Below are positions 43,831 to 54,348 of a DNA stretch of 64,000 bases, piece after piece. The notes beneath the pieces were generated by a model. It worked only from the letters and a program-made list of their open reading frames with translations. It made no database searches and was not told the DNA's origin. This DNA is from Bombyx mori. Lineage: Eukaryota > Arthropoda > Insecta > Lepidoptera > Bombycidae. The translations under genes and the position numbers were made by a program. The stretch is from positions 10,726,001 to 10,790,000 of the forward strand of contig NC_085116.1 in the NCBI RefSeq assembly GCF_030269925.1, in the 5' to 3' direction. Each line of letters begins with the position of its first letter. Position 1 is the first letter of the stretch.

Positions 43831-45729
43831 ATGTTATAATATTTCTTCTTCAATTAAATTATGTAGAATATAGCTGTGGCTATAGTCATTAAAGACGCTC
43901 ATAGTCAGCGGTAATTAATTTCGAACAGTGGCTCACATGCTCGTAAATATAGGTATAAGCAAAACAAAATAATTATTATCGATTTAAAACTTAATAACAA
44001 ATACAAATCGTTTCATAAATGTTTTATTTATGTTCATAAATATTCAGTAATTAGATCGTATAATTTCCAGTGTTACAAAGCTCATGTTAGGTAAACAGTA
44101 AAACTAAAAATAAAACGACTAAAACTCAAATCTTAACAACATTCTCCGAGCTACACACGATAACATCGTTATGAAAATACTCGTAGAATTCGCTTGAGAT
44201 AATTCACCCCAGCTGCATCACAAGTGCCATAAGCAGGAAAACAAACAATTTATCTATTTCCCCGCGCGTCAGACTTCAAACGTTGGTTAATAAAGAGCAG
44301 CCGACGACGCCAATAAAAGCCGGGACACAGAGTCCCCACGCACGCTACACGGCTCTGCGAATTTGACTTCATAAAATTTGCGAACGCCCTTTCCTATTGG
44401 CCGGAAATTTGAAATATTTCTCACAAATCGAAGCAAATTCTAAAGCTAGCGTCCCTAGTTTTCCGTTCTAACTTGATTAAAATCCAAAAAAATATTCTAA
44501 TATTGAGAACTGTCGTTTTATCGAAATGTGCTGTGAAAATACATGAAGCATCTAATCACGTTCGTATTAGAATGCAGAATAACAAATACGCAGTATATTT
44601 GCAGGGCATTCAAGTGAAAGGATGATGCAAATTAAAGCATCTATTCAACAGAATGAAAACTCGGCTCTGTCATTTGACGGTGGTTAGGGGAGCGTTTCAA
44701 TCAGCCCTCGTTTGGGGATTTTAAGTATTAAAGCAATCTCGTATTGCGTCACTTTATTAGTTTCTGTTTTATTCTCTCCTTTGATCTTTGAAAGTAATCT
44801 TGCCGCCATTTATTGACGTTTTATTTAAAGAAATTGCAAATGCTATTACTTTGTGTTGAAATATGACTTCTTGTTTAGCTGAACGATTTATCAATTTAAC
44901 CATGGAATGATGCGATAAACCCACAATTTAAAAGTGTAAATTTTTTTTAATACACGTATGAAACGAAAACATAAACTTGTCTTACTTTCCAGTACCATCT
45001 TTCCAATTGAAAACAGCATTCACAAAATTCTTATGTGCACGTGAGCGAAACATTATATACACATCAGATAACTTCGAAAGAAAGTCGGAAACGTTAAAGC
45101 GATTACCATTCGGCGGTATAAACGGAATAGGAATGAGTTCGAAGGCTCGACATGAATGACAAAGTGGATGCAAATGTAGACTTTGTCGGCGGATCTTACG
45201 GCACATGTCGGCAACCATTGCCAATCAGATGGCTTGGTGCTGTGTAACGAATTTCACCGACTAACTTAGTTGAATACGAGTTTTGCCTGCGATTTCATAT
45301 GCTCAAACATGTAAGTGTGTCCTTTTTCATTATCTCGAGAAAATCCGATCACCGACACGTAAGAGGGAAAATCGATTTCGAAAATACCAATGAGATTTCT
45401 GAGGTGAGCTCTGACTGACTGATAAAACCTGCAGAATCCCTTCGTAAGCATTTGGATGGGCTATGTGAACTAATTTTCCCATAAAATTCCCAAAATTTTC
45501 ATGATTTAAATGTGGGTAGGTATTAAATATATATTTCCGAAATAGATAAATGCACAGGGCTCACGAAGTTTTATCGTCACTTGTAGGTATTTGTGTAAAT
45601 CGAGATGTTACCGAGATTAATGTTATTAGTACTTACCATAAAATAATTAACTGTGTAGTGATGATACAATACGAGTTATTTCGATTATAAAATACAAATA
45701 ATATTTCGAGATGTTTTTTTCCAACCTAA
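43831..45729. other. Intergenic stretch with GC-elevated block near 44210-44420
   Basis: No repeat recognised. 44210-44420 (CGACGACGCCAATAAAAGCC; CACGCACGCTACACGGCTCT) is a composition outlier and regulatory candidate. Opposing frames near 44980-45225 have no motif. Confidence 0.35.
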
Positions 45730-45892
45730 CCGTTGGTAGCCCAAGGGGCTATTCCAACTTCGTTCAGGGGCTCAACCTGAGAGAATTGCTAACGCTAGCC
45801 CTAGCAAGAGCAGTGCTTCGCTGAATCTTCTATTGAATCAGAATCGCGACCCATAGAGGAGAGGACCCCAATACAAACTCAGTGGGTTGTGT
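45730..45892 (-). mobile_element. BMC1-like LINE 3' fragment, variant subfamily
   Basis: GGGGCTATTCCAACTTCGTT, GGCTCAACCTGAGAGAATTG, CTAGCCCTAGCAAGAGCAGT and GAATCGCGACCCATAGAGGA. Same variant bases as the 30551 copy. Confidence 0.78.
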
Positions 45893-47457
45893 TTTTACTG
45901 TAATTTTCGAATAGTTTATAGTTTTCGTGCTTGCGGACAACTAAGGTGTTACTCGTCGACATTAGAATAATCTTTAATATAATTACAATAAAAATGTAAT
46001 GAACATAGCCTTTAAAAGTATTATAGTTTTATTACGACTACGACTAGTGAAAGATAGTTAGTTACCTGGTCATTACAGTAGGTATAATAAATTTACATAA
46101 TACGAATTGGATTGGAAACCACCGCATATTATCTTTGACGTTTGAAACATCTATCAGTTTTTGTGCAAACACTGTTACTTGTTAACGACTGTCGTGTGTC
46201 GGAACAAAAACAGAAATTCCAACAGTTCATAATTCAGCGAGGAATGCCGTTTTCGGGACATATTTATTAATTAATAATGTGAATTATTTTTAACGTATCG
46301 TATTCTTGAAAGATTCTTTCGTATTCCTCCGTATTCTTTCAAAATATCTCACTTAATGATATTTTATATGTGTCTAAATTAGACTCCAATTCACTTTGAT
46401 TTCATAAAGTTTAACTCAGGCTTCAGCAATCGTTTGGTTCTTTCATTTCTATTCAATTGATTATATTTATTTGTAATACAGAAATATTATCCAGGTGCCT
46501 ACTTATAACTTTGAATTTAGACAGTTCGATTGTTACCAACAAAAAGTGTTGCGTTTCACGAAACTCTAAAATGCGGTGGGCGTGAGTGTCAACGCCTGCG
46601 CACGCGCACCCGGATGCGGAAATGCGTAATTACGCCACTATTTCGCAAAAATCTCTCAATCCGACCCATATGGCAGATGGCGCGGGGTTCGAATTGTTCG
46701 AAAATTCCTTGGATATTTCAGCAGCTCGTGTGGTTTTGGGACACTCATTTCTATTATTCTTTAGAAACCTACGCTCGAACGTATTACCCCAATGTTCTTT
46801 CGTTCGAAAACGTTCAATACAAAATGTCCGCATTAATTTTTGTTCTTCTAGATTAACTGTAACTATTTTGATTTCGTTCTTTCTATTTTACAATTATTTA
46901 TTCTTTTATTTATTTTAATACAGTTTGTTATCCATGATAATAGCAGGTGGGAGGCAGAAAAAATCCAAATGCCAATCACTTTTTGTGATAAGGATCAATT
47001 TAAATACATATTATGTAAATTTATTGTTGGGAAATAATTACAATCAAACTTTTTTAATAAATGCAGCTAATCTCATTCCGTGTGGATATAAGATTTTAGT
47101 TTCAATAATAATGGAATAAACGGTTATCTTAGACTTAAATCGGGACACGTAAATGTTACGGCGCAAAGGACAGGTTAGCAATACCAACCTGGTTGACTTA
47201 CAAGAGGCCCTACCACAAATGTACAAGAAGGAATAAAAGAAGTATGATGGAAAATAAGGAACAATATAATAATGAGAAATCATTAACTGTATGATGACAA
47301 TTTAACGGCCCGTGTCTTCTAAACTAATAGCCACATAGATTTACATACATCGTCATCTCTGGTAGGTATAATTTACATACATAATATCTACTCATTTAAA
47401 AGAAAGCAAAATTTATGTACACAATTGATTTAATTCTAATAAATGATCTTTACAACT
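45893..47457. other. Intergenic stretch
   Basis: No supported gene. Two overlapping 108-110-codon frames (46530-46918, +) cross a short GC-rich patch (CAACGCCTGCGCACGCGCAC) and continue into AT-rich DNA without motifs. Confidence 0.35.
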
Positions 47458-47960
47458 GAAGTCGTTGTGACCTAAAGAATAAAAGTCCACTACTGTACGC
47501 GTATCGAGGCCCACTGAGTTTCTCGCCGGATCTCCTCAGTGGATCGCGTTTCCCATCCGGTGGTAGATCCTGCGAAGTACTGCTCTTGCTAGCGCCAGTG
47601 CACCACCTTCGGTTTGAGCCCCGAGAGCTCACCTACACGCTAGAGTAACGCTGATATAGCCTCTCAAGACTATCAGCATAGGTAGGAAAAAAATGCCATT
47701 GTTCAAAATCAGCAAATGGAATACATACGAAACTCATTTTGTAGAATGATTTTCACGATGAAGGAATAAATAGCATTATTTAATAAAAATCACATCGGCT
47801 TAAAATATAATTTGCGAAATGGCTAGGTATAACAATTGAGAGATTGACCTCATGTCTCATGGCTTGAGGCGGTAGCCACGTTGTGATGTCCATAGTCACC
47901 AGTAATTACTTAACACCAGATAGACCATGAGTTCGTTAAGTCGTCTACGCAATAAATGAA
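47458..47960 (+). mobile_element. Old Bm1 SINE split by a BMC1-like insertion
   Basis: The head GAAGTCGTTGTGACCTAAAG (47458) matches the Bm1 tRNA-like head. The body resumes after the insertion with TACATACGAAACTCATTTTG and CACGATGAAGGAATAAATAG and runs to ACACCAGATAGACCATGAGT and CTACGCAATAAAT. Much more diverged than the copies at 48668 or 51418. Confidence 0.75.
47505..47691 (+). mobile_element. BMC1-like LINE 3' fragment nested in Bm1
   Basis: It starts at the recurrent point GGCCCACTGAGTTTCTCGCC and ends GCATAGGTAGGAAAAAAA. It lies inside the older Bm1 (47458-47960). Confidence 0.9.
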
Positions 47961-48613
47961 TTAAAGAAAAAAACGAAACAGGTATTTATTAAACATGTGG
48001 AATAACTCTAAAACAAAAACAAATTGAAGCTATCCTATTAATTTCAAAAACATAGTCTGTATTGAATAGCGCTGCATTGAATTCACGTTCGGACCGGTAC
48101 GGCGCGAATAAAATATGAATAAATAAATTATTGAATGTCTTTTTAATAAATCGGTCATTGTTTTATCGGAATAATGGAGTTCTATTGTTTTAGAAGCGCC
48201 GCCCAGTATTATACCAATGCCGTCGTCGACAAAGCGCAAAACAATAAATAGTCGTATTCTGCTCGAATTTTGTGCGCTCGGTCGCTTCTCCGTTGTGCTA
48301 TTGATTGGTGGTGCAAATAAATTAATTAAATTAAATCGGTTCAGAAGAGCCAACACGTCGTTCCTTAAAATGTTTGGACGTTTCGTAATTAAACGTTTTG
48401 CGTGTTGATTCATCTGTTATGATTCGTTAAGCGAATTGTTTTTGTTGTGGAGAATTCGATTAAATGCCCACCGCGCGTAATTCAAACGCGAGTAGGGAAA
48501 TAGTTTTCAAAAATCCGATTATGATACCGCCAAAGATGACGTTGTGACCAACGTATTTAGTTGTATGAGCAATTAGTACGAGGTCCAACAGATTTACTAC
48601 TGATACTGATGTG
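47961..48613. other. Intergenic stretch with repeat-free block 48060-48480
   Basis: The block is open on the minus strand for 127 codons (48030-48413) and moderately GC-elevated with AT-rich homeodomain-like cores (AATTAATTAAATTAAAT). No protein motif is recognised. It is a possible conserved non-coding element. Confidence 0.35.
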
Positions 48614-49251
48614 CTAGTGGTAGGGCGTTTTGTGAGCCCGCATGAGTACCATCACCTTACCCATTTCTTTTTTTTTTATTGCTTAGATTGGTGGACAAGC
48701 TCACAGCCCACCTGGTGTTAAGTGGTTACTGAAGCCCATAGACATCTACAACGTAAATGCGCCACCCACCTTGAGATATAAGTTCTAAGGTCTCAGTATA
48801 GTTACAACGGCTGCCCCACCCTTCAAACCGAAACGCATTACTGCTTCACGGCCGAAATAGGCAGGGCGGTGGTACCCACCCGCGCGGACTCACAAGAGGT
48901 CCTACCACCAGTAATTACGCAAATTATAATTTTGCGGGTTTGATTTTTATTACACGATGTTATTCCTTCACCGTGGAAGTCAATCGTGAACATTTGTTGA
49001 GTACGTATTTCATTAGAAAAATTGGTACCCGCCTGAGATTCGAACACCGGTGCATCGCTCAACACGAATGCACCGGACACGTCTTATCGCTTAGGCCACG
49101 ACGACTTCTGACTGGGTAGGGCAGCAATTTTACTGTAAAACTTAGAATTCATGTCTCAAGGTGGGCTTCGACGTTTACGGTGCTAATGTCTATGGCCTCT
49201 GGCAACCACTTAAAAATTGGTGGGCCGTGAACTGGTCCATCCATCTAAGAA
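48614..49251 (+). mobile_element. Old Bm1 SINE interrupted by a younger Bm1
   Basis: The left piece CTAGTGGTAGGGCGTTTTGT to CACCTTACCCATTTC, and the right piece GGGTAGGGCAGCAATTTTAC, CATGTCTCAAGGTGGGCTTC to GTCCATCCATCTAAG, are parts of one diverged Bm1. A full-length minus-strand Bm1 separates them. About 30 bp of the old copy at the junction are missing. Confidence 0.85.
48668..49108 (-). mobile_element. Full-length Bm1 SINE, minus strand, nested
   Basis: Complete from poly-T through the body to the tRNA-like head; on the minus strand the head reads GAAGTCGTCGTGGCCTAAGC (A-box region) and GGTGTTCGAATCTCAGGCGG (B box). About 441 bp and one of the best-preserved copies here, so a useful reference for the family. 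Confidence 0.96.
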
Positions 49252-50104
49252 AACAAAAAACTTAACTACTTAAAACATATTTTGATAGAAAGCGTTGAAA
49301 CGAATCCTAAAACTATTTCACAATCTTTATAACAGAACTAGATCAATAGTTCTCAGATGTTGCAGATTCATTTAGAATCTATTATTTTACTATTTTATTT
49401 ATTACTACTTTAAGCTCGCGTGCCATCTAGCGACGAGTAGAGAACTTAAAGCAGCTTTTAAGGATAAATGTCTTTAATTATAAGACAGTAGCAACACGTT
49501 CCGCCTCGGCATGTGTAAGAAAAAAAAAACTCGCGGAAAATAGCCTAGCAGAGCACTTATCAACTACTTTTTTTCTCTAGAATTGTTTCTAGATCTAGAT
49601 AAAATTCAGACAATAATGGAATATGTTATTCTCATAAAGATACACAGCAGAAAACACAAATGTCCTAATAAAAATGGCAAAAAAAGTAAAAGCATTTTCG
49701 ATTATCTTTTTTAACGACTTGGTTCTATGTTAATCATAGAATACAGTTGAAGAAAGTTGCTAAAGCTTAATAGATATTTTAAATAACAAAAATGATTCGT
49801 ACGATTTATTTTTATAAGTCTCTATTGGTTTACGCGGTGCACGTTATTAAAGTTTCCAGTGACCACAATGTTCCTCACAACTTCAAAAACTATTCTCATG
49901 AATAAACTCCGTCTGCTGCGGGACCCTATCAGGATTCGTTCAATAGCGTTAGAGCTTAGAACACTCAGACATACAGACTGATTGGACGGGGCACATTGTT
50001 TTAGAATATGTAGGTACATACCTATGTCTGTAGTGATTTAAAACACGCAATTCTTATATGGATATGGACAATTGTAACTATAGCACCGAAAAACTACGTA
50101 GTTT
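49252..50104. other. Intergenic stretch
   Basis: No gene. GTGCCATCTAGCGACGAG at 49420-49437 resembles the GCCATCTAG motif pair at 57598-57649. Confidence 0.4.
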
Positions 50105-50285
50105 TCTTTCTGTAATCACTACGAGTCATCAAGCTTACGGCACACTTGATGTTAACGGTCACTGAGGCCCTCTTGCACCAAAAATGGGTTGCCGCTACTC
50201 TGAGGTTTAAGACCAAAGTTTCATTTGTATTTTATTACGGCTGCCCTAAGCTTTAAATCGGACCGTAGTGAATCTAATTGCGAGT
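50105..50285 (-). mobile_element. Degenerate Bm1-like SINE, minus strand
   Basis: CACACTTGATGTTAACGGTC, ACTGAGGCCC, TCTGAGGTTTAAGACC and ATTACGGCTGCCCTAAGCTT keep the Bm1 order at low identity. Confidence 0.6.
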
Positions 50286-50300
50286 GATTATAACATTACT

Positions 50301-50737
50301 AAGTATAATAATAATATCAAATATAAAAAATGTTTGTTTGTTTGTATTGAATTGGCTCCGAAACTACTGAACCGATTTGAAAAATTCTTTCACTGTTTGG
50401 AAGCCACGCTATTCCCGAGTGACATAGGCTATAATCTTTTTTGAAAAAAATTAGGGATCCTTACTAAAACTCCAATAATGTAACCCAAGGTGTAAAAAAA
50501 AACCTAAAATACTCTTTACATCGCGTACCCTGCGAAAACTATTGATGATAGAATAAAATAATGTACTACGACTTTGTAGAACACATTATTATTAACAAAA
50601 AGTGTCTCGCGACAGCACATGTCTAACTATGATAGTTATGCCGCAATGAGTGTTCTTTTATTTTTTTAAATGAAATACCGTCAAATATCGTTGTAATTTT
50701 TGTTAAAGACTCGAGCGGAGCCGGAGCGGGCCGCTAG
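50301..50737 (+). mobile_element. Lep1-like Helitron, plus strand
   Basis: It matches the reverse complement of 42755-43189: GAATTGGCTCCGAAACTACT, CACGCTATTCCCGAGTGACA, CCTGCGAAAACTATTGATGA, ending GGAGCCGGAGCGGGCCGCTAG, with T at 50738. The 5' end is mutated (AAGTATAATAATAATATC), so the start is approximate. Confidence 0.87.
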
Positions 50738-51417
50738 TATGTTTATATTTTCGCAAACAATCCAACAGCGCTGCAGAAAACTAACTGCATTAAGCCTTCT
50801 AATTTTCATCATGAATATTTAATATAATAATTTCTATTTGTTTATACTGCAGATACTTGGTCATTAATGTCAAGAATACGTTGCGGTTAGACGCAAACTA
50901 TCAATTTCACGGCAGTTTGATGGACGCAATAACCGAAACGATGGGACTTTCTACCCGTTTGTTTCGTGTCTTTGTGTGGCGTACTTTCTTGTTTCTTTAT
51001 TCTAATAATTGACTTTTAAAAAAATTAAATGAACGTACAACAAAAGATAAGAGCCACGTACATTCAGACTGAAAGGCATAGGAAGTAATTAGGGTGATGG
51101 CAGATGGCGGATAAAACGGGTTGTCCGCGGGTGAAGCGACCGCAAAGATCCGGCGACGTCCTATGAATGACACACATGCTACATACACATGCGTAAAGTT
51201 CACTTTACACAAACAGTTTATTACTTAGAGTATATATCATTTTTTTTAAATACATTTACCTATTTTTAAATATGTTCCGATATTTTTTAATTTCTGGGGA
51301 ATACGTTTATGGTCGAGGGAGGTAAAATACCGTTATGTCGGTCTCCGGCGCCTCCAGAGAAGACGAGAGAGAATAGGAGGATCAAGATCCTCCACCTCGC
51401 CAATTCCTCGCAGGAGA
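50738..51417. other. Intergenic stretch ending in an unclassified GC-rich segment
   Basis: 51300-51417 (CTCCGGCGCCTCCAGAGAAG; GGAGGATCAAGATCCTCC palindrome) is GC-rich, open on the minus strand and may be a scrap of another retroelement. I cannot classify it. It directly abuts the Bm1 head. Confidence 0.4.
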
Positions 51418-51850
51418 AGTCGTCGTGGCCTAACGGATAAGAGGTCCGGTGTATTCGTGTTGAGCGATGCACCGGTGTTCGAATCTCAGACGGGTATCAA
51501 TTTTTGTAATGAAATACGTACTCAACAAATGTTCACGATTGATTTCCACGGTGAAGGAATAACATCGTGTAATAAAAATGAAGCCCGCAAAATTATAATT
51601 TGCGTAATTACTGGTGGTAGGACCTCTTGTGAGTCCGCACGAGTGGGTACCACCACCTTGCCTATTTCTGCGTGAAGTAGTAATGCGTTTCGGTTTGAAG
51701 GGTGGGGCAGCCGTTGTAACTATACTGAGACCTTAGAACTTATATCTCAAGGTGGGTGGCGCATTTACGTTGTAGGTGTCAATGGGTTCCAGTAACCACT
51801 TAACACCAGGTGGACTGTGAGCTCGTCCACCAATCTAAGCAATAAATAAA
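51418..51850 (+). mobile_element. Full-length Bm1 SINE, plus strand
   Basis: Head AAGTCGTCGTGGCCTAACGG with B-box-like GGTGTTCGAATCTCAGACGG, then the body CACGGTGAAGGAATAACATC, TACTGGTGGTAGGACCTCTT and GGTGGGGCAGCCGTTGTAAC, to GAGCTCGTCCACCAATCTAA and (AATA)n. Complete, about 430 bp. Confidence 0.96.
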
Positions 51851-53037
51851 TTGCATTTTGGTAATTTGCCTTACAAATAAAAACCGACTGAATTTCAGGT
51901 CACAGTCACGACCTACGATAATGAAATAACAGCACAAAATGATTATTATCTTCAAGTTTGCTGTATAACCACAAATAGTCATATTTAATTATCATAATTA
52001 ATTTGTTTTTTTTGCACGTTAATTCTTCAGATCAAACTACTATTTTTAACACTTTGATTCTTAATTTGTTATTACAATTCAGCTAGCAGTACATCTAAGA
52101 TACGCGGTTGAGCAATATTTAGTTTACTTCCAAACACGAATTTAACTATAAGACGACTTCGACTATTTTGATGGTAGCACAAAAGCATAATTCCATCAAA
52201 TAACAAACAACAATAGTCCAATACGTATCGCTAATGTGACACAGTGCCGAAAATTACCCTCATTATTGATGGGAACTATAGAATGAAGCTTTGTCGCTAG
52301 CTACCGCCGCGCTAGAACAGCTGGTGACAAAGTACCCGCGACCGCGCGGCCCATTCTCTATGCCTTTTTGACTTTGATTTATGGTTTTTTTATGCCCTAT
52401 TCACCCGTCACGCTTACTTTATATCGTATTCCAGCTACACAAACTTGCTAATCGTAAATTAAGCAATTTGAGCTTTAAAACTCGAGTCCTAAGTGTGAGA
52501 ATGCGTTCGATTCGTCAAGGTTTTCAGAAACATAAACGCGGCGATGTTAGAAACGCTTCGCAGTTGCGTCCGCGCACTGTATCGCTACATCATCGCCTAA
52601 TAGTAGGGGATGCGAGAGGGTTTTTATTTTATTTTCACAGCAATTCCCTTTTGTTATAGGACAATAACGTTATTGTGCCGTTCGATTTTAAAGCAAATAT
52701 GCGCAGGTTCGGAAGGAGTGCCGGGATACGGTTCACACCCTCTTTAACAGACACAAAATAACTGTGAAATTAAGTTATTAAGTAAGTAAAAGTGAACTGA
52801 ATATCAATAAAACAACAGTTAAAGACAACAAAGTTTGTTTTTGTTTATCTATCTCTTAGGTTTATGGAGTTTCCTTTTAGATTTCGCCAATGTCAAGTGT
52901 ATATAATACTCTGCTTTCTATAGCGGGCTTCGTGAACTAGCAAGGTCTCAGATTGTAACTAAGAATTAAGTGAGTAGGTAAACAAATTACACAAGTAGTG
53001 AAATATGTCACGTAGCGTGATCATAGGTACATGTATA
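51851..53037. other. Intergenic stretch with GC-elevated patch 52290-52360
   Basis: No gene or repeat recognised. 52290-52360 (GCTAGCTACCGCCGCGCTAG; GACCGCGCGGCCC) is a short composition outlier. Confidence 0.35.
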
Positions 53038-53039
53038 TA

Positions 53040-54346
53040 ACTAGTCAGGTCATAAGTATTGTCACACAGTAAAAACTTTTCTTTTAGAATGCTGGTCACA
53101 AAAAAGTTTATTGAATTCGAATTTAGAATTGTTCATGAAAATACAAATGTATACTTTTAGAATTTTACTCATTTTTAAATATGGAGTGGACGCTTAAAGA
53201 AGACCGTGTTGCAGTTATTGCGTTGCATCGTTGCGGTTACGCGCCAATTCAAATTTTTAACGTACTGAAAATTTTGAATATAACCAAAAGATTCGTTTAT
53301 CGTACCATCAAACGATACAATAAAGACTCTAGTGTAGATGACAGGTCAAGAAGTGGTCGCCCTCGGTCTGTTAGGACTCCAGCAGTGATAAAAGCTGTGA
53401 AGGCGCGAATTCAAAGAAATCCCAAACGTAAGCAGAAACTGTTGGCCCTTCAGATGGGGTTAAGCAGAACCACGGTGAAAAGAGTGTTAAATGAAGACTT
53501 AGGGCTTCGGGCATATCGAAGAAAAACTGGACATCGTTTGAATGCTCGTCTAATGGACCTGAGACTGAAGAGATGCCGCGCTTTGTTGAAGCGGTACGCG
53601 GGAAAAAAATTTCGGGAAATTCTTTTTTCGGATGAAAAAATTTTTACCGTAGAAGAGAGCTACAACAAACAAAATGATAAGGTGTACGCACACAGTAGTG
53701 AAGAAGCGAGCAACCGTATTCCGCGTGTCCAACGAGGTCATTTTCCATCCTCGCTCATGGTATGGTTGGGAGTTTCTTATTGGGGCTTAACAGAGGTACA
53801 TTTTTGTGAGAAAGGTGTAAAAACGAATGCAGTTGTGTATCAAAATACAGTCCTGACGAACCTTGTGGAACCTGTTTCTCATACCATGTTCAATAACAGG
53901 CACTGGGTATTCCAACAAGATTCGGCGCCAGCTCATAGAGCGAAGAGCACACAAGACTGGCTGGCGGCGCGTGAAATCGACTTCATCCGGCACGAAGACT
54001 GGCCCTCCTCCAGTCCAGATTTGAATCCGTTAGATTACAAGATATGGCAACTCTTGGAGGAAAAGGCGTGCTCAAAGCCTCATCCCAATTTGAAGTCACT
54101 CAAGACATCCATGATTAAAGCAGCCGCCGTTATTGACATGGACCTCGTTCGTGCTGCGATAGACGACTGGCCGCGCATATTGAAGGCCTGCATTCAAAAT
54201 CACGGAGGTCATTTTGAATAAACTTTAGTGTCATAAGAATCTATGTTTTGTTAAGTTCATTTTGGTACATGAATGGTTACATAATGAATAAACTTGTTTC
54301 AATTATTTTACATTAAAGATGTGACAGAATTTATGACCTGACTAGG
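53040..54346 (+). mobile_element. Complete DD37D mariner element
   Basis: 1307 bp bounded by TA on both sides (53038-53039; 54347-54348). The termini ACTAGTCAGGTCATAA and, inverted, CCTAGTCAGGTCATAA match at 23 of the first 27 bases. A single uninterrupted transposase frame fills most of it (53181-54221). Everything needed for a cut-and-paste element is visible by eye. The inverted-repeat mismatches (positions 1, 16, 18, 19) are the only apparent flaws. It may still be mobile or recently so. Confidence 0.95.
53181..54221 (+). CDS. Mariner-family transposase, DD37D type
   Basis: 346 residues, the usual mariner length, from an ATG with A at -3 to TAA. The transposase cuts and re-inserts its own element at TA dinucleotides. 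The N-terminal half holds two predicted helix-turn-helix regions (about 1-50 and 70-110) separated by the SGRPRSVRT (GRPR-like) linker. The catalytic core has D151 in ILFSDEKIF, D247 in WVFQQDSAPAH and D285 in SPDLNPLDYKIW. The spacing between the second and third D is exactly 37, placing it in the DD37D (maT/mori-type) lineage rather than DD34D mariners or DD34E Tc1. All three aspartates are present and no stop or frameshift is seen. The silkworm element Bmmar1 is a known DD37D mariner; whether this is a copy of it cannot be told here. A truncated relative is at 5015-5521. Confidence 0.95.
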   Translation: MEWTLKEDRVAVIALHRCGYAPIQIFNVLKILNITKRFVYRTIKRYNKDSSVDDRSRSGRPRSVRTPAVIKAVKARIQRNPKRKQKLLALQMGLSRTTVKRVLNEDLGLRAYRRKTGHRLNARLMDLRLKRCRALLKRYAGKKFREILFSDEKIFTVEESYNKQNDKVYAHSSEEASNRIPRVQRGHFPSSLMVWLGVSYWGLTEVHFCEKGVKTNAVVYQNTVLTNLVEPVSHTMFNNRHWVFQQDSAPAHRAKSTQDWLAAREIDFIRHEDWPSSSPDLNPLDYKIWQLLEEKACSKPHPNLKSLKTSMIKAAAVIDMDLVRAAIDDWPRILKACIQNHGGHFE

Positions 54347-54348
54347 TA

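Noticed and set aside
48030..48413. 127-codon minus-strand frame as a gene
   Set aside because: No motif, and composition fits a non-coding block; conservation data are needed before calling a gene.
51420..51500. tRNA gene (A-box and B-box-like sequence)
   Set aside because: It is the head of a Bm1 SINE and does not fold as a complete tRNA; the same head recurs in other Bm1 copies.
53550..53993. Minus-strand open frames inside the mariner
   Set aside because: Shadows of the transposase gene on the other strand.
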